A DNA stretch of 64,000 nt from Streptomyces sp. NBRC 109706 (GTDB taxonomy: Bacteria; Actinomycetota; Actinomycetes; Streptomycetales; Streptomycetaceae). The notes below the pieces were generated by a model. That model had not been told where the DNA came from. It saw only the letters and a program-made list of their open reading frames with translations, and searched no databases. Shown one piece after another: positions 16,576-25,955 of the stretch (within the stretch, counting starts at the first letter, position 1; each line of letters begins with the position of its first letter). The translations under genes were made by a program, and so were the position numbers. The DNA lies in assembly GCF_000974485.1 (NCBI RefSeq), contig NZ_BBOM01000009.1, positions 1-64,000 on the forward strand. The letters are read 5' to 3'.

Positions 16576-19306
16576 CGCCCCACGGGCGGCCGGTCCGCTG
16601 GACGCGGTCTACGCCACACTCGCCGCCCAGATCGAAACAGAGCTGGCCACCCTGGGCGCCACCCCCGTCCACCTCTCCGTCACCCCCCTGGCCCTCCACA
16701 ACGCCTTTGCCTCCGGCGGCCCAGCAGACAACAACGGCGCGGCACCGGCCACTGGTCCGGCGCACGCCAGCGCGACGGCCACCACCGGCCTGGCGGCCGG
16801 TGCCGCGGCGGCGGACAAGGCAGTTGCCCCGACGGCCGGCACAGCACCGACTACCGGCCTGGCGGCCAGTCACGGTGACAAGAGCACCAGGGGGTCAACG
16901 ACGGAGGCGGCACCGGCCGCCGGCCACGGCGGCACGCCCGCCAAGGCACCGACAGCCGACATAGCCGAAGGCCCGGCGCGCGCCAGCGCGGCAGCCGGGA
17001 CGGCTGGCTACGCCGCCACCGGCCAGGCCGCCGACGCCGTGGCGGCGGACAAGGCCACCGGCCTGGCGGCTGGTCACAGCGGCACGCCCGCCAAGGCACC
17101 GACAGCCGACACGGCCAAAGGCCGGGCACCCGCCAGCGCGGCAGCCGGAACGGCCGGCGACGCCGCAACCGCCACCGGCCAGGCCGCCAGCGCCGTGGCG
17201 GCGGACAAGGCCACCGGCCTGGCGGCTGGTCACAGCGGCACAGCCGCCAAGGCACCGACAGCCGACACGGCCGAAGGCCAGGCACCCGCCAGCGCGGCAG
17301 CCGGAACGGCCGGCGACGCCGCAACCGCCACCGGCCAGGCCACCAGCACCGTGGCGGCGGACGGGGCGGTTGGCCTGGCGGCCGGCCACGACGACAAGAC
17401 CACCTGGGGGTCAGCGACCGACGCGGCACCGGCCGCCAGGCCGGCACGCGCCAGCGCGGCAGCCGGGACGGCCGGCGGCACGGCACCCGCCACTGGCCTG
17501 GCCGCCGGCACGGCACCCGCCGCCGGCACGGCTGTCAACGGGCAGCCGCAGAGCTTCGGGGTCGTTCCGGTTGGGGTGTATGGGCATCATGCCGTGGTCG
17601 GGCCGATGCCGGCCGGGGGCGCGGTGGGGCCGTGTTCGGTGTGTCTGGCGCGGCGGTGGCAGGCCGCCAGGTCGCAGGCGTTGCGGGAGGCGATCGAGCT
17701 GGGGTCGGGCACCACGGCGGTGGGCACGCCGCCGCACGGCACCCCGTTTGCCGCGATCGCCATCGCCGGGGTGATCGCGGCCTGGCTGCGGTCGCCGTCC
17801 GCCCCGTCCGGCGAGGTGCGGCTGGTGGATCTGGCGACGCTGACGGTGCGCCGTTACCCGCTCCTCCCCGACCCGGAGTGCCCCTGTCAACGTCCCAGCG
17901 AGAGCGCCCCGTTGGAGCTGGCGCCGTCGCCCGTGCACCGCCCGGGGTCGTTCCGGGTGCGGAGCCTGGACGACTACACGCTGCCGACCGCGGCCTACGC
18001 CAACCCGGTGTGCGGGGCGTTGGGCCCGACCGTGGTCATGGACGTGTCGTCCACCTCGACCTCGGCCACCATCGGCTGTTTCTCGCTGCGGTCCGGCAAC
18101 TATCTGCGGGAGACGTTCTGGGGCGGGCACGCCGACACGTTCCGGGACAGTGTGCGGATCGGCATCCTGGAGGGTCTGGAGCGTTACGCCGGGATGCGGC
18201 CGCGGGCCAGGGGCGGCGCGGTGCGGGCCAGCCTCAACCAGCTGCGGGACGCGGGCAGGCCGGCGCTCGATCCGCGCCGCTGCGGGCTCTACTCGGAGGA
18301 GTTCCACCGCCGAGAGCCGCAGGTCACACCGTTCCATCCGGATCGGGAGATCCGCTGGGTGCGGGGGCGGTCGCTGACCGAGGGCCGCGAGGTGCTGGTG
18401 CCCGAGGTGCTGACGTACTACCACACGCCGGGCCTCGCCGACCGGTTCGTGCAGGAGAGTTCCAACGGCTGTGCGTCCGGTGGTTCCGCCGCCGAGGCGG
18501 TGTACTTCGGGCTGATGGAGGTGGTCGAGCGGGACGCGTTCCTGCTGGCCTGGTACGGGCGGCAGCCGCTCGTCGAGTTGGACCCGGCGTCCAGCCGCCG
18601 GGCGGCGACGCGCCAGATGGTGGACCGGCTGGCGATGTACGGCTATGAGGCGCGGTTCTTCGACGCCGGGGTGACGTTCCCCATCCCCGTGGTCGTCGGG
18701 GTCGCCGAGCGGTTCGACGGCGGTCGGGGCCGGATGTGTTTCGGTGCCGGCGCCGGGCTCGATCCCGAGGCCGCGCTGGCCTCGGCGTTGGACGAGATCG
18801 CGACGGACGCCGTCAACCTGGCCGGTCGCACCGAGCGCGACGAGAGCCGACTGCGGGCCATGGCCGCCGACTTCGACCGGGTGTTGGCGCTGCACGACCA
18901 CCCGCTGGTGTACGGGGTGCCGGAGATGGGCCGGCACGCCGAGTTCCTGCTGGGCGCGCCGGGCGCGCCCCGGCCGCCGAAGCGGGCGCTGGCCGAACAC
19001 TTCGCCGGCGAGAGGGTGTTGCCGGCCTCGGGAGATCTGCGCGATGACGTGCTGGCCTGTGTGGCGGCCGTCGAGAAGGCCGGCTTCGAGGTGATCGCGG
19101 TGGACCAGACGATGCCGGGGCAGCGGGAGTTGGGGCTGTGGACGGTGAGCGTGATCGTTCCCGGGCTGCTGCCCATCGACTTCGGCTTCTCCCGGCAGCG
19201 GGCCCTGGGTCTGCCCCGGATGCGCACCGGGCTGCGCGAGGCGGGGCTGCGGGAACGCGACCTGACCCCGGCCGACTTCAACCCCGCCCCCCACCCGTTC
19301 CCCTGA
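16562..19306 (+). CDS. YcaO cyclodehydratase 1 (TOMM/SagD-type) with Ala/Thr/Gly-rich repeat insert
   Basis: A 914-residue azoline synthetase that phosphorylates amide oxygen with ATP while cyclising Cys/Ser/Thr. Catalytic YcaO motifs are present: EGLERYAG (~537), SNGCASGGSAAEAV (~634), MEVVERDAFLLAWY, and the C-terminal proline signature PAPHPFP. A CSVC...CPC cysteine set (~360-442) lies before the core. Normal YcaO proteins of this type are about 600-650 residues. The excess comes from a low-complexity insert (residues ~56-325) rich in Ala, Thr, Gly and Lys, built from in-frame tandem repeats. Start ATG inside the end of the ThiF-like gene. With YcaO 2 it probably divides Cys versus Ser/Thr cyclisation (inference). 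Confidence 0.9.
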   Translation: MPPTDAPRAAGPLDAVYATLAAQIETELATLGATPVHLSVTPLALHNAFASGGPADNNGAAPATGPAHASATATTGLAAGAAAADKAVAPTAGTAPTTGLAASHGDKSTRGSTTEAAPAAGHGGTPAKAPTADIAEGPARASAAAGTAGYAATGQAADAVAADKATGLAAGHSGTPAKAPTADTAKGRAPASAAAGTAGDAATATGQAASAVAADKATGLAAGHSGTAAKAPTADTAEGQAPASAAAGTAGDAATATGQATSTVAADGAVGLAAGHDDKTTWGSATDAAPAARPARASAAAGTAGGTAPATGLAAGTAPAAGTAVNGQPQSFGVVPVGVYGHHAVVGPMPAGGAVGPCSVCLARRWQAARSQALREAIELGSGTTAVGTPPHGTPFAAIAIAGVIAAWLRSPSAPSGEVRLVDLATLTVRRYPLLPDPECPCQRPSESAPLELAPSPVHRPGSFRVRSLDDYTLPTAAYANPVCGALGPTVVMDVSSTSTSATIGCFSLRSGNYLRETFWGGHADTFRDSVRIGILEGLERYAGMRPRARGGAVRASLNQLRDAGRPALDPRRCGLYSEEFHRREPQVTPFHPDREIRWVRGRSLTEGREVLVPEVLTYYHTPGLADRFVQESSNGCASGGSAAEAVYFGLMEVVERDAFLLAWYGRQPLVELDPASSRRAATRQMVDRLAMYGYEARFFDAGVTFPIPVVVGVAERFDGGRGRMCFGAGAGLDPEAALASALDEIATDAVNLAGRTERDESRLRAMAADFDRVLALHDHPLVYGVPEMGRHAEFLLGAPGAPRPPKRALAEHFAGERVLPASGDLRDDVLACVAAVEKAGFEVIAVDQTMPGQRELGLWTVSVIVPGLLPIDFGFSRQRALGLPRMRTGLREAGLRERDLTPADFNPAPHPFP
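16905..17410 (+). repeat. In-frame tandem repeat (150/156 bp) inside YcaO 1
   Basis: About three imperfect copies begin near 16931, 17081 and 17237 at the shared phrase GGCAC(G/A)(C/G)CCGCCAAGGCACC; unit lengths are 150 and 156 bp. A partial fourth copy follows near 17370. Flanking stretches HGDKSTRGSTTEAAPAA and HDDKTTWGSATDAAPAA are also related. All units are multiples of three, so the frame is kept. Confidence 0.85.
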
Positions 19307-19361
19307 CCCGCACGGAAACCACCCAGTCCGACCGGACCGTGTCAGCCGCGCAAAGGAGCTT

Positions 19362-20978
19362 ATGAGCATGGGATACGCCCGCGACTACGCCACCGCGATC
19401 ATGCATCGCGGGCGGGTGCCGATGGAGCCGGTGGACTACGTGCCCAACTGGGCGGACGGGCCACGGAAGACCAAGCACTATCCGGGCACCGAGCGGCTGC
19501 CGCTGCCGGCCGGCCCCGACTATCCGGCGGAGGCCACCGTGGAGCGCGGCCTGCTGGCCCCGCCCGGGCCGGTGGCCCCCGACGGGCCGGCCGCGTTCGA
19601 TCTGGGCACGCTCTCCGGGCTGCTGCGCGACTCCTACGGCCTGGTCGGCCGGCGGCTCGGCGTGCAGGCCAACACGGACCTGGGCGCGTTGCCGTTCTAT
19701 CCGATGGCCAACTGGTCGCGTGGCACCGCGTCCGGCGGCGGGCTCTACCCGGTGTCGGTGTACTGGGTGTCGGGCGCCAGCGGCCCGGTGCCGCCCGGGG
19801 TGCACTACTACTCCTCCCGCCATCACGCGATGCGGCGGCTGCTCACCGGCGATGTCAGCGGCGTGGTGCGGGAGGCGCTCGGCGACGGCGCGCCGGGCCA
19901 ACAGACGGACCAGTACCTGGTGTTGGGCATCAAGTACTGGCAGAACGCGTTCAAGTACAACAGCTTCTCCTTCCACGCGGTCAGCATGGATCTGGGGGCG
20001 CTGCTCGGCACCTGGCGGATGTGGGCCGGGGCGCGCGGGCTGTCGCTGGAGCCGGCGCTGTGGTTCGACGAGGAGCGGCTGGCCGGTCTGCTGGGGGTGC
20101 GGGGCGCCGAGGAGGGCGTCTTCGCCGTGGTGCCGCTGCCGTGGGCGGGCGCCACCGCCCACGCCGCGAAGCCCGAGGCGCCCGGGGTGTCGGTGCGGCA
20201 CCGGGATCAGGAGCGGTCCCGCACCGTGCTGTCGTTCGACGCGCTGACCGCCATGCAGGAGACGACCTCGGCCGAGGCCGCGCGCCGCCCGTCGGCCGGG
20301 GCGCTTGAGCGGGCGGCGGCGCTGGAGCCGCCGGCCGAGTGGCCGGCGCGGCCGCTGCCCGAACGGGCGCCGCTGGGCGCGGCGGTGCGGGGCGCGCTGC
20401 GCCGGCGGCGCAGCAGCTTCGGCCGGTTCGCGGCCGAACGGCCGCTGGCCGGCGGCGCGTTGTCGGCCTGTCTGGCCGCCGCGCTGGCCGGCTCACGGCT
20501 GGGCGGGGACGCGGCGGAGGCGGGCGCCGACGAGCTGGTGAAGCTCTATGCGTTTGTCAACCATGTCGACGGGGTGGCGCCCGGGGTCTATGCCTACGCG
20601 CCGGGCGAGCGGGCCGAGTTGCGGCAGGTCACGGACGAGCCGCCGGGTCCGTTCCTGCAGAAGAACTACTTTCTGGCCAACTACAACCTGGAGCGGGCCG
20701 GCGCCGTGCTGGTGCCGACGGTCCGCACCCACGCGGTGCTGGACGCGGTGGGCGACCGGGGCTACCGGCTGGTCAACGCGCTGATCGGCGGCGTCGCCCA
20801 GGCCACCTACACGGCGGCCTCGGCGCTCGATGTGGGCTGTGGGGTGGCGCTCGGCTTCGACAACATCTCCTACCGCGAGCGGCTCGACCTGCTGGACACC
20901 GACGAGGCCCCGCTGTTGATCATGATGCTGGGCCATGAACGCCCCGACCCGTCCGACTTCCGGTTCGAGATCGCCTGA
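19362..20978 (+). CDS. SagB-type azoline dehydrogenase (FMN nitroreductase family)
   Basis: A 538-residue protein with two nitroreductase-like halves. The N-terminal half carries the FMN-binding signature TASGGGLYPVSVYWV (~122-136). The C-terminal half repeats the fold from RRRRSSFGRFAAERPL (~345) to GVALGFDNISYRERLDLL (~500). SagB/McbC enzymes oxidise thiazolines and oxazolines to aromatic azoles. Its presence means the final product should contain thiazoles and/or (methyl)oxazoles rather than only azolines. AAAGGAG lies 4 nt before ATG 19362. Flanked by YcaO 1 (55-nt gap) and the LanB-like gene (32-nt gap). Confidence 0.92.
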   Translation: MSMGYARDYATAIMHRGRVPMEPVDYVPNWADGPRKTKHYPGTERLPLPAGPDYPAEATVERGLLAPPGPVAPDGPAAFDLGTLSGLLRDSYGLVGRRLGVQANTDLGALPFYPMANWSRGTASGGGLYPVSVYWVSGASGPVPPGVHYYSSRHHAMRRLLTGDVSGVVREALGDGAPGQQTDQYLVLGIKYWQNAFKYNSFSFHAVSMDLGALLGTWRMWAGARGLSLEPALWFDEERLAGLLGVRGAEEGVFAVVPLPWAGATAHAAKPEAPGVSVRHRDQERSRTVLSFDALTAMQETTSAEAARRPSAGALERAAALEPPAEWPARPLPERAPLGAAVRGALRRRRSSFGRFAAERPLAGGALSACLAAALAGSRLGGDAAEAGADELVKLYAFVNHVDGVAPGVYAYAPGERAELRQVTDEPPGPFLQKNYFLANYNLERAGAVLVPTVRTHAVLDAVGDRGYRLVNALIGGVAQATYTAASALDVGCGVALGFDNISYRERLDLLDTDEAPLLIMMLGHERPDPSDFRFEIA

Positions 20979-21010
20979 GCCGGTGCCGGCGCAGGAGAGG
21001 AGCAACGCAT

Positions 21011-23779
21011 ATGCATGACACGCCGACCACCGATCGGTATCAACTCGCTGCGGAGCGCCCGGAGTCGGAGCTGGGGCCGAGATTTGTGCTGCGGGTCGCC
21101 GGTCTGCCGGTGGACGCGGTGCGCGCGCTGCGCTCCCCCGCCGCGCGGGACTGGGCCGACGAGATACTGGCCGAACGGGAGCGGCTGCGAGCGGCGGCCG
21201 AACCGCTCGGGGATCTGCTGCACGATCTGGTCGCGGGACGGGACGACGAGGCGGTGCGGCGGGCCCTGTTGAAGCTGCGCCGCGAGGTGTTCAACGGGCG
21301 GCTGCCGAGGAATCCGGACGCCGCGCTGGCGCTGGTCACCTCGGTGAACCCGGAGGCCGCGCAGCCGCTGGCCCGTTGGCTCTCCGCCCGGGCGACGCTG
21401 GCCGAGGCCGAGGGGGCGGGCGATGCGCTGCTGACGGCCGAACTGGCCCGTACCCGCGCCTCGTTGCGGGAGCTGCTGGCCGAGGAGCGGCTGCGCGACG
21501 GGGTGTTGCTGGCCTCACCGGCGCTGGACGGGCAGTTGGACGCGTTCGCGGCGACACCGCCGGACCGGGCGGACAAGCGCGGCCGGAAGATCGAGCGTTC
21601 GGTGCTGGCCTATCTCTATCGGACCGCCAGGAAGACCAGCCCGTTCAGCACCTTCACCGCCGTGGCGCTGGGCCGGCTCACCGAGGACGGCCCCGGCCCG
21701 GAGGCGGCGGCCGTGGCCGGCGAGTGGCGGGGCCATCCCCGGCTGAACGTGCTGGCCGTGGGCCGGATCGCGGACGCCGTGCTGGCCGATCCGGCGCGGC
21801 GCGCCGATCTGCCGGTCGCGCCGGCGCCCGGCTGGGGCCTGGACGAGGACCGGGTGCGCTATGTGCGGCGCTGGGTCACGGCGGGCGACGACGACACGGC
21901 CGTCACCTTCGACACCGTCAAGGACCGGCTGTTCTTTCTGCGCCGCAGCGGGGTGTTGGACCGGATGCTGGCCCTCTTCGACCGCGCCGAGCAGGTGCGG
22001 TACGGGGAGGTCGCCGCCTGGCTGGCCAAGGATCTGGACGCGGCCCCGGACGATGTGGAGCGCTATCTCGCCGCGCTGCTGGACGTGGGCATGGTGCGCG
22101 TTCCGGGACTGAGCCTCCAGGCTCATGACACCGATCCGCTGGTGGCGTTCCAGCGTGCGCTGCGCACCCTGGAGCGCCCCTGGGCGGTGCGGGTCGCCGA
22201 CGCGCTGGACGGTCCCGCGGAGTGTCTGCGGCGTTTCCCGGCCGCCGATCCGGCGGGGCGGCGCGCGCTGCTGGCCGAGCTGCGCGGCCAGCTGGGGGAT
22301 ATCCAGCGGGAGTTGGGTGTCGCCGAGCCCCGGGTGCCGCGCACCGTGCTCTATGAGGACACGGTCGCCCCCGAGGTGCCGGCCGGGCGGGACGCCTGGG
22401 CGGCGGCGCTGTCCGGGCCGCTGCGGTCGGTGGAACGGGTGTTGCCGGCGTTCGATCTGACGCTCCCTCAGCGACTTACGTTCCGGGGCTTCTTCCTGGC
22501 CCGCTATGGCGCCGGCGGGCGCTGCGACGATCTGCTGAAGCTGATCCACGACTTCCACGAGGACTTCTTCGACCAGTACCTCTCGTTCACCTCCAAGCGC
22601 ACCGCCTTCGACGCCAAGGGCGACTACGTCCCGGAGGAGAACTGGCTGGGCCTGCCGCAGCTGCGCGCCGTGGACGCGGCCAGGCGGACGTTTGTCGACG
22701 GGGTCAGGGAGCGCTGGTCGGCCCGGCAGAAGTCCGGCGACGACGGTGAACTGGTGCTGGACGAGGGCCTGTTCGACGCGGTGGCCGCCGATCTCGCGGC
22801 GCTGCCGCAGGAGCCGACGTACCACAGCCACCATGTGCAGCTGGCCGGCGCGGAACCCCTGGTGGTGCTCAACCGCTCCTATGGCGGGCTGCACTTCCCG
22901 TTCAGCCGCTTCAGCCACTGCTTCGACGAGGGCGACGCCGAGGCGGGGTTCTCCGCCGAGCTGCGCGAGCACGCCCGCGCGCTGCAGCCGCCGGGCGCCG
23001 TGTTCGCCGAGGTCACCGGCGGTCCGGTGACCAGCAACCTCAATCTGCACGGCCGGCTGACCGACTACGAGATCGTCTGCCCCGGCGAGACCAGCTCGGT
23101 GCCGCCCGACCGTCAACTGCGCCTGGAGGACCTGTCGATCGTCCATGACCGGGACACCGACCGGTTGAGCCTGCGCTCCGCCCGTCTCGACTGCGAGGTG
23201 ATCCCGGCCTATCTCGGCTATCTGGTGCCGTTGGCGCTGCCCGAGGTGCCGCGCACCCTGCTGCTGCTCTCGCCGACGTCGATGGCGCCGCTCGATGTCT
23301 GGGGCGGCATCCCGGAGGCAGAGCCGTTCCTGGGCGTCACCCGCCGCCCCCGGGTGCGGTACGGCCGGCTGGTGCTGGCCCGGCGCAGCTGGCGGGCGCC
23401 CGCAGAGGCGCTGCCGCCGCGCGCGGCCGGCTCGGGCGATGCCGCCTGGTTCCTCGACTGGCAGCGGTGGCGGCGCGAACACGGCCTGCCGGCACGGGTG
23501 TTCGCCACCGTCAAGGACAGCGCGGCGCGCGGCGCGACCGGCGCCAAGCCGCAGTTCGTGGACATCGACAGCCCGCTGTCGCTGCTGGCCTTCGAGGGCC
23601 TGCTGCGCTCGAACGAGGCCGTCGTCACCTTCCGCGAGGCGCTGCCCGACGACGAGGGGCCGCATCTGCGCACCGAACGCGGCGCGCATGTCATGGAGTT
23701 GGCCGTGGAGACGGCACCCCTCACCCATACGCACACCGCCCACCCGCACACCATCCGCCCGGAAGGGGACGCCCGGTGA
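21011..23779 (+). CDS. LanB-type dehydratase, tRNA-Glu-dependent glutamylation subunit
   Basis: A 922-residue protein matching the N-terminal (glutamylation) part of class I lantibiotic dehydratases, and about the size of the free-standing subunits of thiopeptide and goadsporin pathways. Landmarks: RTARKTSPFSTFTAV (~205), FFLARYGAGGRCDDLLKLI (~500), and a C-terminal segment ending in a His/Thr-rich tail. The family transfers glutamate from Glu-tRNA to Ser/Thr of the precursor, and a separate domain then eliminates it to give Dha/Dhb. Here the elimination half is the next gene, with a GTGA stop-start overlap. GAGAGGAG precedes the ATG. Confidence 0.93.
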   Translation: MHDTPTTDRYQLAAERPESELGPRFVLRVAGLPVDAVRALRSPAARDWADEILAERERLRAAAEPLGDLLHDLVAGRDDEAVRRALLKLRREVFNGRLPRNPDAALALVTSVNPEAAQPLARWLSARATLAEAEGAGDALLTAELARTRASLRELLAEERLRDGVLLASPALDGQLDAFAATPPDRADKRGRKIERSVLAYLYRTARKTSPFSTFTAVALGRLTEDGPGPEAAAVAGEWRGHPRLNVLAVGRIADAVLADPARRADLPVAPAPGWGLDEDRVRYVRRWVTAGDDDTAVTFDTVKDRLFFLRRSGVLDRMLALFDRAEQVRYGEVAAWLAKDLDAAPDDVERYLAALLDVGMVRVPGLSLQAHDTDPLVAFQRALRTLERPWAVRVADALDGPAECLRRFPAADPAGRRALLAELRGQLGDIQRELGVAEPRVPRTVLYEDTVAPEVPAGRDAWAAALSGPLRSVERVLPAFDLTLPQRLTFRGFFLARYGAGGRCDDLLKLIHDFHEDFFDQYLSFTSKRTAFDAKGDYVPEENWLGLPQLRAVDAARRTFVDGVRERWSARQKSGDDGELVLDEGLFDAVAADLAALPQEPTYHSHHVQLAGAEPLVVLNRSYGGLHFPFSRFSHCFDEGDAEAGFSAELREHARALQPPGAVFAEVTGGPVTSNLNLHGRLTDYEIVCPGETSSVPPDRQLRLEDLSIVHDRDTDRLSLRSARLDCEVIPAYLGYLVPLALPEVPRTLLLLSPTSMAPLDVWGGIPEAEPFLGVTRRPRVRYGRLVLARRSWRAPAEALPPRAAGSGDAAWFLDWQRWRREHGLPARVFATVKDSAARGATGAKPQFVDIDSPLSLLAFEGLLRSNEAVVTFREALPDDEGPHLRTERGAHVMELAVETAPLTHTHTAHPHTIRPEGDAR

Positions 23780-24816
23780 GCCGACCAGGACAGTGGCAGG
23801 CCGTTCATATCTACTACGCCGCCAACCCGGTGCCGCTGCTGCTGAGTTGTGTACGACCGCTGGTCGCCGAGCTGCGCGCCGAGGGGCTGGTCGACGGCTG
23901 GTTCTATATCAACTACTGGCTGGAGGGGCCGCATGTCCGGCTCCGCCTCAAGCCCTCGTCGGAGGCGGCGGAGCCCGAGGTGCGGCGCCGCGCCGAGGAG
24001 GCGGTCGACGCGTTCCTCGCCGAGCGGCCGGCGCTCTACGAGGTGGACTCCGGCTTCCTCAACGAGTTCTACAACCAGCTGTTCGACATCGAGTTCAGCG
24101 CCGACGAACGCGCCGGCTACCTGGACGACCAGGGCCGGATGAACGTCCGCCCCAACAACTCCCGCAGCTGGCTGCCGTACGAGCCCGAGTACGGCAAGTA
24201 CGGCGGCCCGGCCGGTATCGAGCTGGCCGAATGGCATTTCGCGCACTCCAGCGAGCTGGTGCTGGACGCGCTGCGCACCAAGAACCTCCATCTGCGGACC
24301 GTACTGCTGGGCACCTCGGCCCAGTTGATGATGGTGATGTCGGCCTCGTTCCTCCGTGACGAGGTTCGGCTGGTCGACTTCCTGAACCGCTACTACGAGT
24401 TCTGGCACCGTCTCTTTCCCGATACCGGCTTCATCACCAGCGAGCAGTACGAGAAGAAGGCCGACGAGGTGGCGCCCGAGCTGGCCCGCTGGTTCGCCCG
24501 GGTGCGGGCCGCCGAGGCCGGCGAGGAGGCGCCGGCGCTGCCCGCGTTCCTCGCCCGCTGGGCCGCGCACTGCCGGGAGCTGCGCGAGCGGGTCGTCGCC
24601 CTGGCCGAGAGCGGTCAGCTGGTCTTCCGCTCCTGGGACGGCGCCACGGACGAGCCGGTCACCGACCCGGACGAGGCGCTGGAACGGCTGCTCTCCCCCT
24701 ATATGCATATGACCAACAACCGGCTCCATGTGACGCTCCAGGACGAGGCGTATCTCGCCCATGTGCTGGGCCGGGCGCTGCGCGGGGCGCCCGCCGACGC
24801 GGGACCGGGGCGGTGA
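23776..24816 (+). CDS. SpaB_C/thiopeptide-type biosynthesis protein (glutamate elimination half of LanB)
   Basis: A 346-residue protein of the LanB C-terminal family (thiopeptide-type bacteriocin biosynthesis domain). Recognisable parts are WQAVHIYYAANP (~7), GWFYINYWLEGPHVRLRLKP (~45-64), YEPEYGKYGGPAGIELAEWHF (~135-155), and MTNNRLHVTL near the end. Relatives either eliminate glutamate to form dehydroamino acids or, in macrocyclic thiopeptides, catalyse [4+2] pyridine formation. Only one such gene is visible, and it follows the glutamylation subunit directly (GTG start overlapping its stop), so elimination is the simpler assignment. The start codon is GTG. Confidence 0.9.
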   Translation: MSRPGQWQAVHIYYAANPVPLLLSCVRPLVAELRAEGLVDGWFYINYWLEGPHVRLRLKPSSEAAEPEVRRRAEEAVDAFLAERPALYEVDSGFLNEFYNQLFDIEFSADERAGYLDDQGRMNVRPNNSRSWLPYEPEYGKYGGPAGIELAEWHFAHSSELVLDALRTKNLHLRTVLLGTSAQLMMVMSASFLRDEVRLVDFLNRYYEFWHRLFPDTGFITSEQYEKKADEVAPELARWFARVRAAEAGEEAPALPAFLARWAAHCRELRERVVALAESGQLVFRSWDGATDEPVTDPDEALERLLSPYMHMTNNRLHVTLQDEAYLAHVLGRALRGAPADAGPGR

Positions 24817-24820
24817 GCGG

Positions 24821-25921
24821 ATGGACTCCCTGGCCAAGCACCAGCCCCGGCTCAGACCGGAGGTCCTGATCAGCGAACCGCTGCTGCTCGGGCCGAAGAC
24901 CGTCCATCTGGTGAAGGACACCGACAGCGGCCAGTCCTTCGAGGTCGGCGCCCGGGAACGGTTCCTGATGGTGCGGATGGACGGCGACCGCACCCTGGCC
25001 GAGATCGGCGCCGAGTACGCCGAGACGTTCGGCAAGCGCCTGGGTGACGCCCAGTGGGGCCAGCTGCTCGGGCTGCTCGGCAGCCGGGGACTGCTGGCGG
25101 GCGCGCCCCAGCCGCCGGCCAGGGACGAGGGCGCCGAGCCCAAGCGCCGCAACGGTCCGCTGGGCGGCTCCATCAGGCTGGTCGCCGACGCCCATGCCAC
25201 CGCCGGCCGGCTGCACCGCCACACCGGCTTTCTGCTGGGCCGCGCCTGGGGCGGCGCGCTGCTGGCCACGCTCGCCGTGATGCTGGTGGCCCTCGCGGTC
25301 AACCTGGGCGCGTTGATCGACGGCACCGCGACGGTCTTCACCAACCCCGTGCTGCTGATGGGCGTCGCCACCCTGCTGTGGTTCTCCACCGCCCTGCACG
25401 AACTCGCGCACGGCGTGGCCGCCCGGCACTACGGCGGGCAGGTCGGGGAGATCGGGCTCCGCTGGCGGCTGCCGGTGGTGATCATGTACTGCACGGTGGA
25501 CAACTATCCCTATATGTCGACGCGTTGGCACCGCATCGTGGTGGCGGGCGCCGGCGCGGTGATGAATCTGCTCTTTCTGCTGCCGTTCTTCGTCTGGTGG
25601 GCGCTGGCCCCCGACGGCGACACCAGGGAGGGGCTGGCCGGGCTGCTGTTCCTCGGCGCCCTGCAGGCCGCGGCGATGCTGGTGCCGCTGCCCCCGCTGG
25701 ACGGCTACACCATCGTCGGCCAACTGCTGGGCACCGCCAGGCTCGCCGAGTCCACCCGCGTCTACTGGTCCTCGGCCCTGCGCCGCGCGCCGGGCTCGGC
25801 CGCCTACCCCAGGCGGGCCCGCAACGCCTACCGGGCGTACGGTGTGGGCGCCGTGCTGGTGGTGGCGCTGCTGGTGACCGTCCTGATCCTGCTCGTCCAG
25901 GCCCTGTTGAACGCCTCATGA
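24821..25921 (+). CDS. M50-family membrane zinc metalloprotease with N-terminal PqqD-like domain
   Basis: A 366-residue integral membrane protease. Residues 1-95 resemble the PqqD/peptide-recognition fold of RiPP-associated proteins. Several hydrophobic helices follow. The zinc motif HELAHG lies at ~192 and the second metal ligand in PPLDGY (~291), the site-2-protease arrangement. It probably removes the leader or works with the ABC exporter at the membrane (inference from operon position between LanB and the transporter). The ATG at 24821 is used; it lies 4 nt after the previous stop. No other protease gene is present in the operon. Confidence 0.85.
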   Translation: MDSLAKHQPRLRPEVLISEPLLLGPKTVHLVKDTDSGQSFEVGARERFLMVRMDGDRTLAEIGAEYAETFGKRLGDAQWGQLLGLLGSRGLLAGAPQPPARDEGAEPKRRNGPLGGSIRLVADAHATAGRLHRHTGFLLGRAWGGALLATLAVMLVALAVNLGALIDGTATVFTNPVLLMGVATLLWFSTALHELAHGVAARHYGGQVGEIGLRWRLPVVIMYCTVDNYPYMSTRWHRIVVAGAGAVMNLLFLLPFFVWWALAPDGDTREGLAGLLFLGALQAAAMLVPLPPLDGYTIVGQLLGTARLAESTRVYWSSALRRAPGSAAYPRRARNAYRAYGVGAVLVVALLVTVLILLVQALLNAS

Positions 25922-25955
25922 TCGTCTTGTGGTTCGTCTCGTGAAGGAGAGCCCC

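Noticed and set aside
16905..17410. CRISPR array
   Set aside because: Repeats are 150-156 bp, coding and contiguous, without spacers.
16851..17516. Open - strand frames opposite the YcaO 1 repeats, with Cys/Arg/Trp/Pro repeats
   Set aside because: Product of the tandem repeat read antisense; no start signals, and the + strand frame is fixed by the YcaO motifs on its 3' side.
23776..24816. Assignment as a [4+2] pyridine synthase of a macrocyclic thiopeptide
   Set aside because: It is the only SpaB_C protein and is coupled to the glutamylation subunit, so elimination is needed first.
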